Assembly (NCBI RefSeq): GCF_002909255.1
Contig: NZ_PIOB01000003.1
Location: 1-64,000 of the forward strand
Direction: 5' to 3'
Source: Arenibacter hampyeongensis
GTDB taxonomy: Bacteria; Bacteroidota; Bacteroidia; Flavobacteriales; Flavobacteriaceae
Length of the DNA stretch: 64,000 nucleotides
Below, piece by piece: positions 53,678 to 62,591 of this stretch. Below the pieces are notes generated by a model. The model had not been told where the DNA came from. It saw only the letters and a program-made list of their open reading frames with translations, and made no database searches. The position numbers and the translations under genes are program-made. Positions within the stretch are counted from its first letter, which is position 1. Each line of letters begins with the position of its first letter.

Positions 53678-55243
53678 ATGAAAACTTTAAAAAAGGGATT
53701 AAAAATAATCGGGATATTGGTCCTTTTACTGCTGTTGGTAGGAGCATCCATAGTGATGTACAATTGGCGCGATCGCCATCCAGATTACACCATAGATCTA
53801 AAAATTGAAAACAAAACTCCTCAGCCCATTAAGGCCGGATTTGCCAAAAAGCCTATAACACCTACCATAGTGGACACTTGGAACGACGCCAATGGAAACA
53901 ATAAATACAGTAAAGATGAAGGGGATACGTATAATGACAATAACAACAATGGAAAATTTGATGCGTATTGGATAGCCGGAATGAGCAATGCCAAGCCGGC
54001 ACAGGGCGTCCATGATGATGTGTGGTCCCGTGTCATGGTAATGGACGATGGCAAAAGCAGGATCGCTATGATTTCTATGGATGCCATTGGTTTTTTACAT
54101 GGCGATGTGATCGATATCAGAAAACGTATACCTGCGGAATTAGGAATAGATTACACCTTAATATCCTCTACCCATACCCATGAAAGCAATGACCTTGTAG
54201 GCATATGGGGAGAAAATATATTCAATTCGGGAGTAAATCCTGAAATGATGGAATATGTAAAATCCCAGACCGTTGAAGCCATTACGGAAGCCGTTCAAAA
54301 TTTACGCCCGGCCAAACTGGTGTTCGCCGAAGATCTATCCGGTAACGATGGCAAACTCATTAAAGACACCCGAAAACCGATCGTAAAAGCCACTGGAATA
54401 CATTTAATGCAGGTCTTGGATGCCGAAAACGATACTACCTTGGGGACCATCATCAATTGGGCCAATCACCCGGAAACGCTATGGTCCCAAAATCTATTGA
54501 TCAGTTCCGATTTTCCGCATTTTATACGTGAAGCAATGGAAAACGGCGTATATAATGGAAAAGAATTGGTACATGAAGGACTTGGCGGTGTCGCCATTTA
54601 TTTTTCAGGAGCCATTGGTGGCCTAATGGCCCCCCACCCTTCCCTTGGTATTCCAGACCCCTTTACCGGAGAAGAATATTTTGAACCCACTTTTGAAAAA
54701 ACCAAAGCGCTTGGCGATCAAATTGCACTGATGTCCTTAGCTGCCTTAAAACAAAAAGGGGATACTCTGGCCAATTCCAATATTTCGATAAGGGCAAAAA
54801 CCATAATGGCTCCTTTGGACAATACTACCTTTAAAATTGCCAGTGGTATTGGCTTGATTAAAATGGGTATGCCAGAATATTTTAAATCGAGAACGGAAGT
54901 GGGCGCCATTCGGATAGGCCCGGCTTTCTTTTTAAGCATCCCTGGAGAAATATATCCCGAAATTGTTTATGGCGGAATTGAAGCACCTGAAGGGCGAGAA
55001 TTTGACATCCAGCCCATGGAGATACCTCCACTTCAGGAATTGATTACCGACAAGTACAAATTCTACTTGGGACTTTCCAATGATGAAATAGGGTACATAA
55101 TACCCAAAAGTGAATGGGATACGGGAAAACCTTATCTCTATAATGATGAAGGTGATACCTATGGGGAAGAAAATTCTTTGGGACCAGAAACGGGTCCCAT
55201 AATTTACAATGCTCTAACGGAAGTTATACAAGACTTAAAATAA
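53678..55243 (+). CDS. Neutral/alkaline ceramidase-family protein (copy 3) with Ca-loop insert
   Basis: A 521-residue membrane-anchored relative of copies 1 and 2 (anchor about 9-28). After the AGFAKKPITPTIVDTW strand it carries an insert at residues 70-95 with two calcium-loop-like runs, DANGNNKYSKDEG and NDNNNNGKFD, similar to EF-hand or dockerin/thrombospondin-3 loops and absent from the other copies. The metal loop is SSTHTHESNDLVG (166-169), with Glu replacing Ser, and the nucleophile region reads YFSGAIGGLMAPHP. The C-terminus has SNDEIGYIIPKSEW and a second acidic NDEGDTYGEEN. Last gene of operon B. Confidence 0.85.
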   Translation: MKTLKKGLKIIGILVLLLLLVGASIVMYNWRDRHPDYTIDLKIENKTPQPIKAGFAKKPITPTIVDTWNDANGNNKYSKDEGDTYNDNNNNGKFDAYWIAGMSNAKPAQGVHDDVWSRVMVMDDGKSRIAMISMDAIGFLHGDVIDIRKRIPAELGIDYTLISSTHTHESNDLVGIWGENIFNSGVNPEMMEYVKSQTVEAITEAVQNLRPAKLVFAEDLSGNDGKLIKDTRKPIVKATGIHLMQVLDAENDTTLGTIINWANHPETLWSQNLLISSDFPHFIREAMENGVYNGKELVHEGLGGVAIYFSGAIGGLMAPHPSLGIPDPFTGEEYFEPTFEKTKALGDQIALMSLAALKQKGDTLANSNISIRAKTIMAPLDNTTFKIASGIGLIKMGMPEYFKSRTEVGAIRIGPAFFLSIPGEIYPEIVYGGIEAPEGREFDIQPMEIPPLQELITDKYKFYLGLSNDEIGYIIPKSEWDTGKPYLYNDEGDTYGEENSLGPETGPIIYNALTEVIQDLK

Positions 55244-55381
55244 TCGTAAATGAAGTTCTTTGTGGGTGTAACTTTATTTGGGGACCTGCAATGATACAAC
55301 CAGCATTTTCTTACAGAAATCTATGGATGGTCTGATGTAACCTTGGATAATCAAATTTTTTTTTTAATATGTTATAGGTCC

Positions 55382-55389
55382 TATTTTTG
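55382..55389 (+). promoter_or_regulatory. -7 element of the DnaQ/GIY-YIG gene
   Basis: TATTTTTG matches TAnnTTTG and lies about 49 bases before the ATG at 55439. No -33 at proper spacing is visible. Confidence 0.45.
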
Positions 55390-55438
55390 ATCATTTTCCC
55401 ATAACTTTAATGTTCTGTTATGCCCAGCGCCATTTTTT

Positions 55439-56818
55439 ATGTACACCATCATAGATATAGAGACAACCGGAAACGGAATAAAAGGAAATAAGATTACGGA
55501 GATTTCCATCTTCAAATTTGATGGTTATGAGGTGATAGATGAATATACTTCCTTGGTAAATCCGGAATGTGAAATTCCATACTTTATAACCGGTCTAACG
55601 GGAATTGATGACAATATGGTACGCAATGCCCCAACTTGGGAAGAAATTGCCCCAAAGGTCTTGGAAATGACCCAAGAGACGATCTTTGTGGCTCACAGCG
55701 TAAATTTTGATTACAACATCATCAAAAATGAATTTCAGAATATTGGCATTGGTTTTTCCCGTAAAAAATTGTGTACAGTACGTTTGTCCAGAAAATTGAT
55801 TCCAGGTTTAAATTCCTATAGCCTGGGCAAATTATGTACCTCACTAAATATTCCCTTGACCGATCGGCATAGGGCAAAAGGAGATGCCCAGGCGACCGTA
55901 ATTCTATTTAAAAAATTGCTAAGGACCGATGGTGCTGATAAGATTTTTAAATCCTTTCTGAATGCACGCTCCCAAGAAGCTACACTTCCGCCCTCATTAT
56001 CCAAGGAAATATTTGAGAAGTTGCCCAACGCTCCCGGAATCTATTATTTTAAAGATGAAAAAGGAACCATTATTTATATTGGTAAGGCCATTGATATAAA
56101 AAAGCGGGTGTTGAGCCATTTTTATGACAAGGCCACCAAAGAAATTTTAATGTGCAAGGCCACGCATGATATCGATTTTGAATTATCGGGAAGTGAGCTA
56201 ATTGCACTATTAATGGAATCTGCGGCAATCAAACATCATTTCCCATTGTACAACCAAAGTCAAAAGCGAACACCACAAGAGTATGGGATCTTCACCTATG
56301 AAGATAGAAATGGCATATTACACTTAGCCTACAACAAATTAAAATTGACTCCCAAGCCTTTATCCACTTTTAACTCCATAACAGAATGTAGGTTATTTAT
56401 GGAAGAACTTTGCAAGTCCTATGGGCTATGTCCAAAGTTCTGCCATTTACAGGAAAACATTTCTAGCTGCTCCCATTACAGCATAACCAGTTGTAACGGT
56501 ATATGCAGAGGTACAGAATCCCCTGCCGACTATAATTCCAAAGTAAAAATGGTCATTGAGGAGTTAGCGGTCCAAAATCAAAATATCGTAATTAAGGAGA
56601 AGGGAAGATATAAAAAGGAGGAGGGATTTATTTTGGTTATCAACAACCAATATAAGGGCTACGGATTTATTCCAAAAAATGAACAGGTAAGTACCATAGA
56701 CGACTTGGAAAACTTTTTGGAACTCCAAAAGGAAAATATGGACACTAAACGAATTCTTTCATGGTATTTAAAAAAATACCCAAACAAAGCAATTCAATTA
56801 ACCCCTATTTCAATTTAA
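55439..56818 (+). CDS. DnaQ-like 3'-5' exonuclease fused to a UvrC/Cho-type GIY-YIG nuclease
   Basis: A 459-residue two-nuclease fusion. Residues 1-165 form a DEDDh exonuclease: DIETTG (6-11), FVAHSVNFDYNII and HRAKGDAQAT. From about 197 a GIY-YIG domain follows with NAPGIYYFKDEKG, IIYIGKAIDIKKRVLSHF and the later ESAAIKHHFPLYNQSQK, as in the UvrC N-terminal half and E. coli Cho. A cysteine-containing tail (YGLCPKFCHLQ, SCNGICRG) resembles the UvrC cysteine region. This arrangement is known in other bacteria, annotated as a DNA polymerase III epsilon-like protein. A DNA repair role is likely. It stands alone after operon B. Confidence 0.93.
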   Translation: MYTIIDIETTGNGIKGNKITEISIFKFDGYEVIDEYTSLVNPECEIPYFITGLTGIDDNMVRNAPTWEEIAPKVLEMTQETIFVAHSVNFDYNIIKNEFQNIGIGFSRKKLCTVRLSRKLIPGLNSYSLGKLCTSLNIPLTDRHRAKGDAQATVILFKKLLRTDGADKIFKSFLNARSQEATLPPSLSKEIFEKLPNAPGIYYFKDEKGTIIYIGKAIDIKKRVLSHFYDKATKEILMCKATHDIDFELSGSELIALLMESAAIKHHFPLYNQSQKRTPQEYGIFTYEDRNGILHLAYNKLKLTPKPLSTFNSITECRLFMEELCKSYGLCPKFCHLQENISSCSHYSITSCNGICRGTESPADYNSKVKMVIEELAVQNQNIVIKEKGRYKKEEGFILVINNQYKGYGFIPKNEQVSTIDDLENFLELQKENMDTKRILSWYLKKYPNKAIQLTPISI

Positions 56819-56857
56819 AGAAATGAACTGGGAATTATAAGCAGGTATATTCCCAGA

Positions 56858-56986
56858 CTATTTTTTCTTTCCACTGTTCATTAACATCAATACCGCGGTA
56901 ACCAAACCGACGCAAACGGCTCCAAAAACAGAAATCATTATTATTCCGTTGCTCCAATTTACTAAGGGTAAGTATTGTAAAATCAT
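56858..56986 (-). CDS. 42-residue single-pass membrane protein
   Basis: A short minus-strand frame from ATG at 56986 to TAG at 56858 encodes 42 residues: a short N-terminus (MILQYLPLVNWSNG), a strongly hydrophobic helix of about 22 residues and a basic tail SGKKK, a positive-inside topology with the tail in the cytosol. It fills the gap between the DnaQ/GIY-YIG gene and the persulfide dioxygenase gene, 72 bases after the latter. Small proteins of this shape occur in many Bacteroidota, but I assign no function. Reality is inferred from length, hydrophobic pattern and fit to the gap. Confidence 0.65.
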   Translation of the reverse strand: MILQYLPLVNWSNGIIMISVFGAVCVGLVTAVLMLMNSGKKK

Positions 56987-57058
56987 AGGTGTGAATTTTA
57001 GATTGAGTAGGCTAAAATATACACAAACCAAACTTTAAAATATGATAAATGTCACTTT

Positions 57059-58468
57059 TTAAAGTGTAGTCGGACATACATAGTTGGTAACCTCATAGCC
57101 GGAACCCTTTATTTCCGCAAATCCCCCGGCAATATCCACTAGGTTGTGTATGCCCCTACTTTTTAGGATGGAAGCCGCTATTACGGACCTATACCCCCCA
57201 GCACAATGCACGTAAAAAGTATCATCCTTGGGAAATTCCGCCATATGGTCATTTAAAAAATCCAAAGGAGTGTTATTAGCATTTACCATGTGTTCTGAAA
57301 CATATTCGGATTCCTTACGAACATCAAAAACAGGAACTTCCCTGTTATTGAGGGTATCCTTCAAATCCTTTGCTGCAATTGAAGTAATGGTATCGTATTC
57401 CTTGCCTGATGCTTTCCAGGCCTTAAAACTTCCTTTTAAATAACCTACAGTTGCATCAAAACCTACCCTAGACAACCTTATTATGGCTTCTTCTTCCTTA
57501 CCTTCAGGCGCTACCAATAAGATAGGCTGCTTGGTATCGGCTATTAGAGCGCCTACCCAGGGTGCAAAACTTCCATCCAGACCAATGAAGATCGATCTTG
57601 GAACATATCCTTGAACAAAATCGACCTGATGCCTTACATCCAAGATTATGGCATCTGTTGCATTGGCGGCCTCTTCAAATTCATCTAGGGACAAAGCCGT
57701 AGTACCTCTTTCCAAAATTTCCCCAATATCTTCATACCCTTCCTTGTTCATCTTAACGTTAAGCGGAAAATATTTTGGCGGAGGCAAAAGGCCTTCCGTA
57801 ACCTCCTCAACAAACTCCTTCTTGGTCATATTTGCACGAAGGGCATAATTCATTTTCTTTTGATTTCCCAAGGTATCCACTGTTTCCTTCATCATGTTCT
57901 TTCCACAGGCAGAACCTGCACCATGGGCCGGATAAACCACAACCTCATCTGCCAAAGGCATAATTTTATTTCTAAGACTGTCAAACAATAAACCAGCCAA
58001 ATCTTCCTGGGTCATATTGGCTGCTTTTTGTGCCAAATCCGGTCTACCTACATCACCAAGAAACAAGGTGTCGCCGGAAAATATGGCATAATCCTTACCT
58101 TTTTCATCCTTTAGTAAATAGGTAGTACTTTCCATGGTATGCCCTGGAGTATGCAATGCTTTAATAGTGATGTTGCCAAGTTTAAACTCTTGGCCATCCC
58201 TAGCTATAATAGCTTCAAAAGAAGGATTGGCGGAGGGTCCGTAAACAATGGGAGCCCCCGTTTCCTTGGACAAGGTAACGTGACCACTGACAAAATCTGC
58301 GTGAAAATGGGTTTCGAAAATAAATTTTATGGAGGCATTATCCGCCTTGGCCCTTTTTAAATAAGGTTCTACCTCACGCAAAGGATCAATAATAGCTACC
58401 TCTCCATCACTTTCTATGTAATAAGCCCCCTGTGCCAAACATCCAGTATATATCTGTTCTATTTTCAT
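57059..58468 (-). CDS. CstB-like persulfide dioxygenase-rhodanese fusion
   Basis: A 469-residue cytosolic protein: metallo-beta-lactamase domain (1-250) with THFHADFVSGH (HxHAD at 54-58), an ETHE1-type persulfide dioxygenase core, then two rhodanese domains. The first (about 265-360) lacks the active cysteine and reads LLVAPEGKEEEAI, so it is a pseudo-rhodanese. The second has C422 in VHCAGGYRSV and should be active. This order is that of CstB, which converts persulfides or polysulfides to thiosulfate. The adjacent SulP transporter and a nearby Crp regulator support a sulfur-handling locus. It has its own well-formed promoter. Confidence 0.93.
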   Translation of the reverse strand: MKIEQIYTGCLAQGAYYIESDGEVAIIDPLREVEPYLKRAKADNASIKFIFETHFHADFVSGHVTLSKETGAPIVYGPSANPSFEAIIARDGQEFKLGNITIKALHTPGHTMESTTYLLKDEKGKDYAIFSGDTLFLGDVGRPDLAQKAANMTQEDLAGLLFDSLRNKIMPLADEVVVYPAHGAGSACGKNMMKETVDTLGNQKKMNYALRANMTKKEFVEEVTEGLLPPPKYFPLNVKMNKEGYEDIGEILERGTTALSLDEFEEAANATDAIILDVRHQVDFVQGYVPRSIFIGLDGSFAPWVGALIADTKQPILLVAPEGKEEEAIIRLSRVGFDATVGYLKGSFKAWKASGKEYDTITSIAAKDLKDTLNNREVPVFDVRKESEYVSEHMVNANNTPLDFLNDHMAEFPKDDTFYVHCAGGYRSVIAASILKSRGIHNLVDIAGGFAEIKGSGYEVTNYVCPTTL

Positions 58469-58537
58469 AATCTTAATTTTTTGTGATCTGATTAAAATAA
58501 AATAATCAAAATATTTTTAATTGGAAAATCACATTTA

Positions 58538-58571
58538 CAAAGGTAGATAATCCATCCCTGTGCTTCTGCAA
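58538..58571 (-). promoter_or_regulatory. Promoter of the persulfide dioxygenase gene
   Basis: On the minus strand TTG at 58571-58569 is followed after 23 bases by TACCTTTG at 58545-58538. This is close to the Bacteroidota consensus and leaves a leader of about 65 bases. It lies between sulP and this gene, so the two are separately transcribed or only partly coupled. Confidence 0.6.
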
Positions 58572-58573
58572 CA

Positions 58574-60298
58574 TTAGTTACTTAGGTTCTGATATGCTAT
58601 TTTATCCCTTAAACTTGTAATAGTGTTGGGATCATCATAATAGGCCACAGCTTCCTTTATTTTCACAAACAGATACTTTTTGTCCAAACAATTAACGATT
58701 CCACTCTCAAATATAATGTCCCTTGCTGGACCTATAGCTCCAGCTATGTAGAACTGAACATTCATTTCATGAATCTCATCTATAACACTCATTAACATAG
58801 TGGAAGCAGTAGAATCTATATAATTAATTGCTTCGGCATTTAAGATCACTGCCCTTAGTCCAGGCCCCTTGGCTTTAATATATTTAAAGAGCTGACTTTT
58901 GAAATAGGCCGAATTCCCAAAATACAATTGGGAATCGAACCGGACAATTAAAAGGTCTGGTCTAACTTCAACTTCTGGGCCAAAACGCTCAATATTTTTA
59001 TAGTAGTCGGAACCGTTTATATTTCCCAATACGGCAAAATGTGGCTTGGAAGTCCTGTATACCATCAATAGCAATGACATTAATACTCCGATCAAAATTC
59101 CTTCCACTATACCTATGGCCAAAGTGATTAAGAACGTGATCAAGAGTACCATGAACTCATCCTTGCGCTGTTCCCATAAATTTTTAGGGTAGGACAGATC
59201 TATCAATCCAAAAACAGAAACCATAATGATGGAGGCCAATGCAGCTTTTGGTAAATTGTAAAATAATGGGGTCAGAAACAAAAGGGTGAGAGCCACCATA
59301 ATAACGCTTATTATAGAGGCCACAGTAGTTCTGGCACCAGCTTCGTAATTAATGGCCGATCTGGAAAAACTGGCTGTAACGGAGTACGACTGAAAAAATG
59401 AACCTAACATGTTTGAAGCTCCCAATGCTATCAACTCTTGATTGGGTTCTATGGTTTCAACCTTATTTTTTTCCTCAAATGCCCTACCAATGGAAATAGC
59501 CTCCAAATACCCTACCAAGGCCAGCGTAAGCGCAATGGGCCAAATATCCCTGATTTTATCAATACTAAAGTTATGCATCGTAAATGAAGGCAATCCTGCC
59601 GGTACCACCCCCACTACCTGAACATCATAGGCTTCCAAGTTAAATAAGTAAACGACCAAACTGCTCAATACGACAACCAATAGGATTGCCGGAAATTTTT
59701 TGTACCACTTTTTAAAAGAAACAATAATTAGTATGCCAATAATCCCTATCCCAAAATCATAGAGATTGGTTTCTGAAATATGTTGAAATGCGTTAATTAC
59801 CAATTGATGAAATTTATTGCTACTGGCAATATCTGCTCCCAATAAATGTTTTAACTGACTAAAAATAATGATTACTGCTGCGGCCGAGGTAAATCCACTG
59901 ATTACCGGTCTGGACATAAAATTTACCAAAAAACCCATGCGTAAAAACCCTAACAACATCTGAAAAGCTCCGATCATAAAAGCAAGGAACAACGCCATGG
60001 CAATATAGTTCTCAACACCCGTAATAGCCAGGGTTCCCAATCCGGCAGCGACCAAAAGTGAATCCATTGCCACGGGGCCAACTGCAATCTGCCGGGAAGT
60101 GCCCAAAAAAGCATACACCAAAATAGGTAACAATGAGGCATATAGGCCATAAACCGGAGGTAGTCCCGCAATCATGGCATAGGCCATACCTTGGGGAATC
60201 AGAATTATACCCACGGTTATGCCGGCCACCAAATCTTTTCCAAAAAGGTTTTTGTTGTATTTTGGTAGCCAGTCCAAAAAAGGCAAATATCTCCTCAT
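58574..60298 (-). CDS. SulP-family anion transporter with STAS domain
   Basis: A 574-residue inner-membrane transporter of the SLC26/SulP family. The N-terminal signature is DLVAGITVGIILIPQGMAYAMIAGLPPVYGLYAS, visible in two parts (VGIILIPQGMAYAMIAGLP, VYGLYASLLP). About twelve to fourteen helices follow, and a C-terminal STAS domain at about 450-560 contains AVILNAEAINYIDSTASTML. Members carry sulfate, bicarbonate or other anions. The neighbouring persulfide dioxygenase, whose product thiosulfate or sulfite must be handled, favours a sulfur oxyanion. The STAS region includes the serine position (DSTAS) often used for control. Confidence 0.94.
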   Translation of the reverse strand: MRRYLPFLDWLPKYNKNLFGKDLVAGITVGIILIPQGMAYAMIAGLPPVYGLYASLLPILVYAFLGTSRQIAVGPVAMDSLLVAAGLGTLAITGVENYIAMALFLAFMIGAFQMLLGFLRMGFLVNFMSRPVISGFTSAAAVIIIFSQLKHLLGADIASSNKFHQLVINAFQHISETNLYDFGIGIIGILIIVSFKKWYKKFPAILLVVVLSSLVVYLFNLEAYDVQVVGVVPAGLPSFTMHNFSIDKIRDIWPIALTLALVGYLEAISIGRAFEEKNKVETIEPNQELIALGASNMLGSFFQSYSVTASFSRSAINYEAGARTTVASIISVIMVALTLLFLTPLFYNLPKAALASIIMVSVFGLIDLSYPKNLWEQRKDEFMVLLITFLITLAIGIVEGILIGVLMSLLLMVYRTSKPHFAVLGNINGSDYYKNIERFGPEVEVRPDLLIVRFDSQLYFGNSAYFKSQLFKYIKAKGPGLRAVILNAEAINYIDSTASTMLMSVIDEIHEMNVQFYIAGAIGPARDIIFESGIVNCLDKKYLFVKIKEAVAYYDDPNTITSLRDKIAYQNLSN

Positions 60299-60302
60299 TC
60301 AC

Positions 60303-60310
60303 CAAATTTA
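60303..60310 (-). promoter_or_regulatory. -7 element abutting the sulP start
   Basis: On the minus strand TAAATTTG matches TAnnTTTG and ends four bases before the ATG at 60298. If it is active, the transcript is essentially leaderless. No -33 TTG is visible at normal spacing. Confidence 0.4.
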
Positions 60311-60445
60311 ATGTTTAATACCTAATTTGTGTGTAACCGTGGTTACAGAATATTAACTGAAAAAATCCTTTCCTTCATAAAATTGGATATTTATATAGTC
60401 TAAATAATTTATCTTGTGCCTTAAAATCAATTAATTCCATATAAT

Positions 60446-61324
60446 ATGCAAAAAATCCATTCTGTTATCTGTGGCCTCTCCTTAGCATTTCTTCTTTGCC
60501 AGTGCAGTACCGTAAAATCTGTTACCCAAGAAAATAACGATGGTTGGATTTCTATGTTCAATGGACAGGACATTGATGATTGGACCACTAAAATACACCA
60601 TTACGATGTTGGGGATAATTATGGAGATACCTTTAGAGTGGAGGATAGTATCATTAAAGTACGTTATGACAAATATGAGGGCGATTTTAACGAAAGGTAT
60701 GGGCACCTTTACTATAACACCCCCTATTCTTACTACCATTTTGTGGTGGAATATCGTTTTGTGGGAGAGTTACATCCAGGTGCACCCAGTTACACCATAA
60801 AGAATAGCGGTGTAATGTTCCATTCCCAAGACCCAAGGAACATGCCCAAGGAACAAGATTGGCCTATTTCAGTGGAATTGCAGTTATTGGCCGGATTGGA
60901 AGAAGGAAAATCAAGACCTACAGGAAATATGTGTTCCCCGGGAACCGATGTGGTATACGAAGGTAAAATTGACCCAAGACATTGTATTAATTCTTCTTCC
61001 AAAACCTATTTCGGAGATCAATGGGTACGTGCCGAGGCCATTGTTTTAGGAGACTCCATAGTAACCCACATTGTTAATGGCGAACAAGTATTACAGTACA
61101 CCAAACCACAAATCGGAGGTGGTGTTGCCAACAGATATGACCCAGCAATTAAGATCGATGGCAAATTGTTAAAGGATGGTTTTATTGCCTTACAGGCCGA
61201 AGGACAGCCCATAGATTTTAGAAAAGTGGAAATTAAGAACTTAAAGGGATGTATGGATCCCAAAGCCTCAAATTACCGTAAATACTATATTAAACCAGAC
61301 CCAGAGGATTGCAAGTACAACTAA
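60446..61324 (+). CDS. DUF1080 (3-keto-disaccharide hydrolase-like) lipoprotein
   Basis: A 292-residue lipoprotein (LLCQC, C20). The concanavalin-like DUF1080 fold is recognisable from GWISMFNGQDIDDWTTK, YNTPYSYYHFVVEYRF, NSGVMFHSQDP, PISVELQLLAG, WVRAEAIVLGDSIVTHIVNGE and the closing GFIALQAEGQPIDFRKVEIKNL. Some family members hydrolyse 3-keto-glycosides, so a carbohydrate role is reasonable. A C-terminal Cys-containing addition (KGCMDPKASNYRKYY) extends the domain. It is convergent with the peroxidase gene, 18 bases apart. Confidence 0.9.
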   Translation: MQKIHSVICGLSLAFLLCQCSTVKSVTQENNDGWISMFNGQDIDDWTTKIHHYDVGDNYGDTFRVEDSIIKVRYDKYEGDFNERYGHLYYNTPYSYYHFVVEYRFVGELHPGAPSYTIKNSGVMFHSQDPRNMPKEQDWPISVELQLLAGLEEGKSRPTGNMCSPGTDVVYEGKIDPRHCINSSSKTYFGDQWVRAEAIVLGDSIVTHIVNGEQVLQYTKPQIGGGVANRYDPAIKIDGKLLKDGFIALQAEGQPIDFRKVEIKNLKGCMDPKASNYRKYYIKPDPEDCKYN

Positions 61325-61342
61325 TTTTACCGGACCATTGGA

Positions 61343-62521
61343 TTATTGAATGTCTCCCCCAACCGGCAAGCCACTTGGGACCTTTTCCGGAATTTCCTTA
61401 TCAAAATTGTCGTCGTTAAGGGTGTTCAAAAAAGAAATAATCAAAGACATATCCTTAACGCTGAGTTGTAGTTCCCTAACAAAGGGATCGAACATTTCCT
61501 TGGATACTGAAGGATTACGTGTTTTCCCAAAGGAGATATCCTCATAAAATTCCAATACCTGTTTTAAATTTTGAAAGGCTCCATTGTGCATATAGGGCGC
61601 CGTAAAACGCAAATTTCTGAGTGAGGCCGTTCTAAATGCGAAACTTTCCTCAAATCCACTATCCGGTTCAGGTACCTTATTATTCTCCGGAACTCCCAAT
61701 ACGTGCAATTTATAGTCCGAAAACATAGGCCCATTATGGCAATTGATGCAACCTACGGATTTAAAAAGTTCAAAACCTTCTTTTTCCGAATGGGAGATTG
61801 CGTTTACATCTCCCGCCATATATTGGTCAAAACGTGAATTGTTGGCAACCAAAGTCCTTTCAAATGCCGCAATCGCCTTTCCTATATGAATGCTGTCTAT
61901 TTCCGTGTTAGGCCCAAAAGCATCTTCAAAAAGGTCTTTATATTCAGGAATAGATTGAAGCCTCGTTGCCACTTCCGTTAAAATCTGTGACTTGGTAAAA
62001 TGAAGCCCTTTCATTTCTTCCATGGTCTTAATGGGTTCCAAGGCCTGTTTTTCCAAGCTCTTTACCCGGTCGTCCCAAAACATGGGAGCATTTTCTGGGT
62101 CATACTCATCCTTTCCAAGTATACCATTAAATGCTGTGTTTAAAATAGTCGGGGAATTACGTTTCATTAAGGGAATGTTATTGGGCTCCTTAAAAACTCT
62201 TTTGCTGCCCAATCCCCTACCGTTACTACCAATGGAAAGATCTAAGAACTCGGCATAACCTGTAGCTGGATGATGGCAACTTGCACAGGCAATGTCTTTG
62301 CCTCCTGCAAGAATGGGGTCGTAAAACAATAGTTTCCCCAAAAGTTCCTTCTCCTTTGAATTTGGATTGTCAAGGGGCATTTTAATGCTTTTTGGTAAGG
62401 CCGCTACCTTGGCTATTTCTTTAGACTGTACGGAGTCCCCATGCTTCTCCTTTGCAGAATTGCCGCAACCCACCAGCAGTATGGACAGTATTATGGCACT
62501 CTTACAAAAATAAATCTTCAT
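61343..62521 (-). CDS. Di-haem cytochrome c peroxidase/MauG-family lipoprotein
   Basis: A 392-residue lipoprotein (ILLVGC, C19) with two c-type haem motifs: CASCH at 79-83 and CINCH at 258-262. Typical family segments are LGKLLFYDPILAGGKDIAC, NSPTILNTAFNG, RVKSLEKQALEPI, AIAAFERTLVANNSRFDQY and APYMHNGAFQNLKQVLEFY. It reduces hydrogen peroxide or oxidises another substrate in the periplasm with electrons from cytochromes. It is longer at the N-terminus than minimal members because of the lipid anchor and linker. It lies 70 bases downstream of the Crp/Fnr gene on the same strand and may be one of its targets. Confidence 0.93.
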   Translation of the reverse strand: MKIYFCKSAIILSILLVGCGNSAKEKHGDSVQSKEIAKVAALPKSIKMPLDNPNSKEKELLGKLLFYDPILAGGKDIACASCHHPATGYAEFLDLSIGSNGRGLGSKRVFKEPNNIPLMKRNSPTILNTAFNGILGKDEYDPENAPMFWDDRVKSLEKQALEPIKTMEEMKGLHFTKSQILTEVATRLQSIPEYKDLFEDAFGPNTEIDSIHIGKAIAAFERTLVANNSRFDQYMAGDVNAISHSEKEGFELFKSVGCINCHNGPMFSDYKLHVLGVPENNKVPEPDSGFEESFAFRTASLRNLRFTAPYMHNGAFQNLKQVLEFYEDISFGKTRNPSVSKEMFDPFVRELQLSVKDMSLIISFLNTLNDDNFDKEIPEKVPSGLPVGGDIQ

Positions 62522-62591
62522 AAATCTCTACTTTTTCCTAGACAAGTTTAGCACTTAATATCCTCAATAACAAACACTAAACCTTCAAAAT

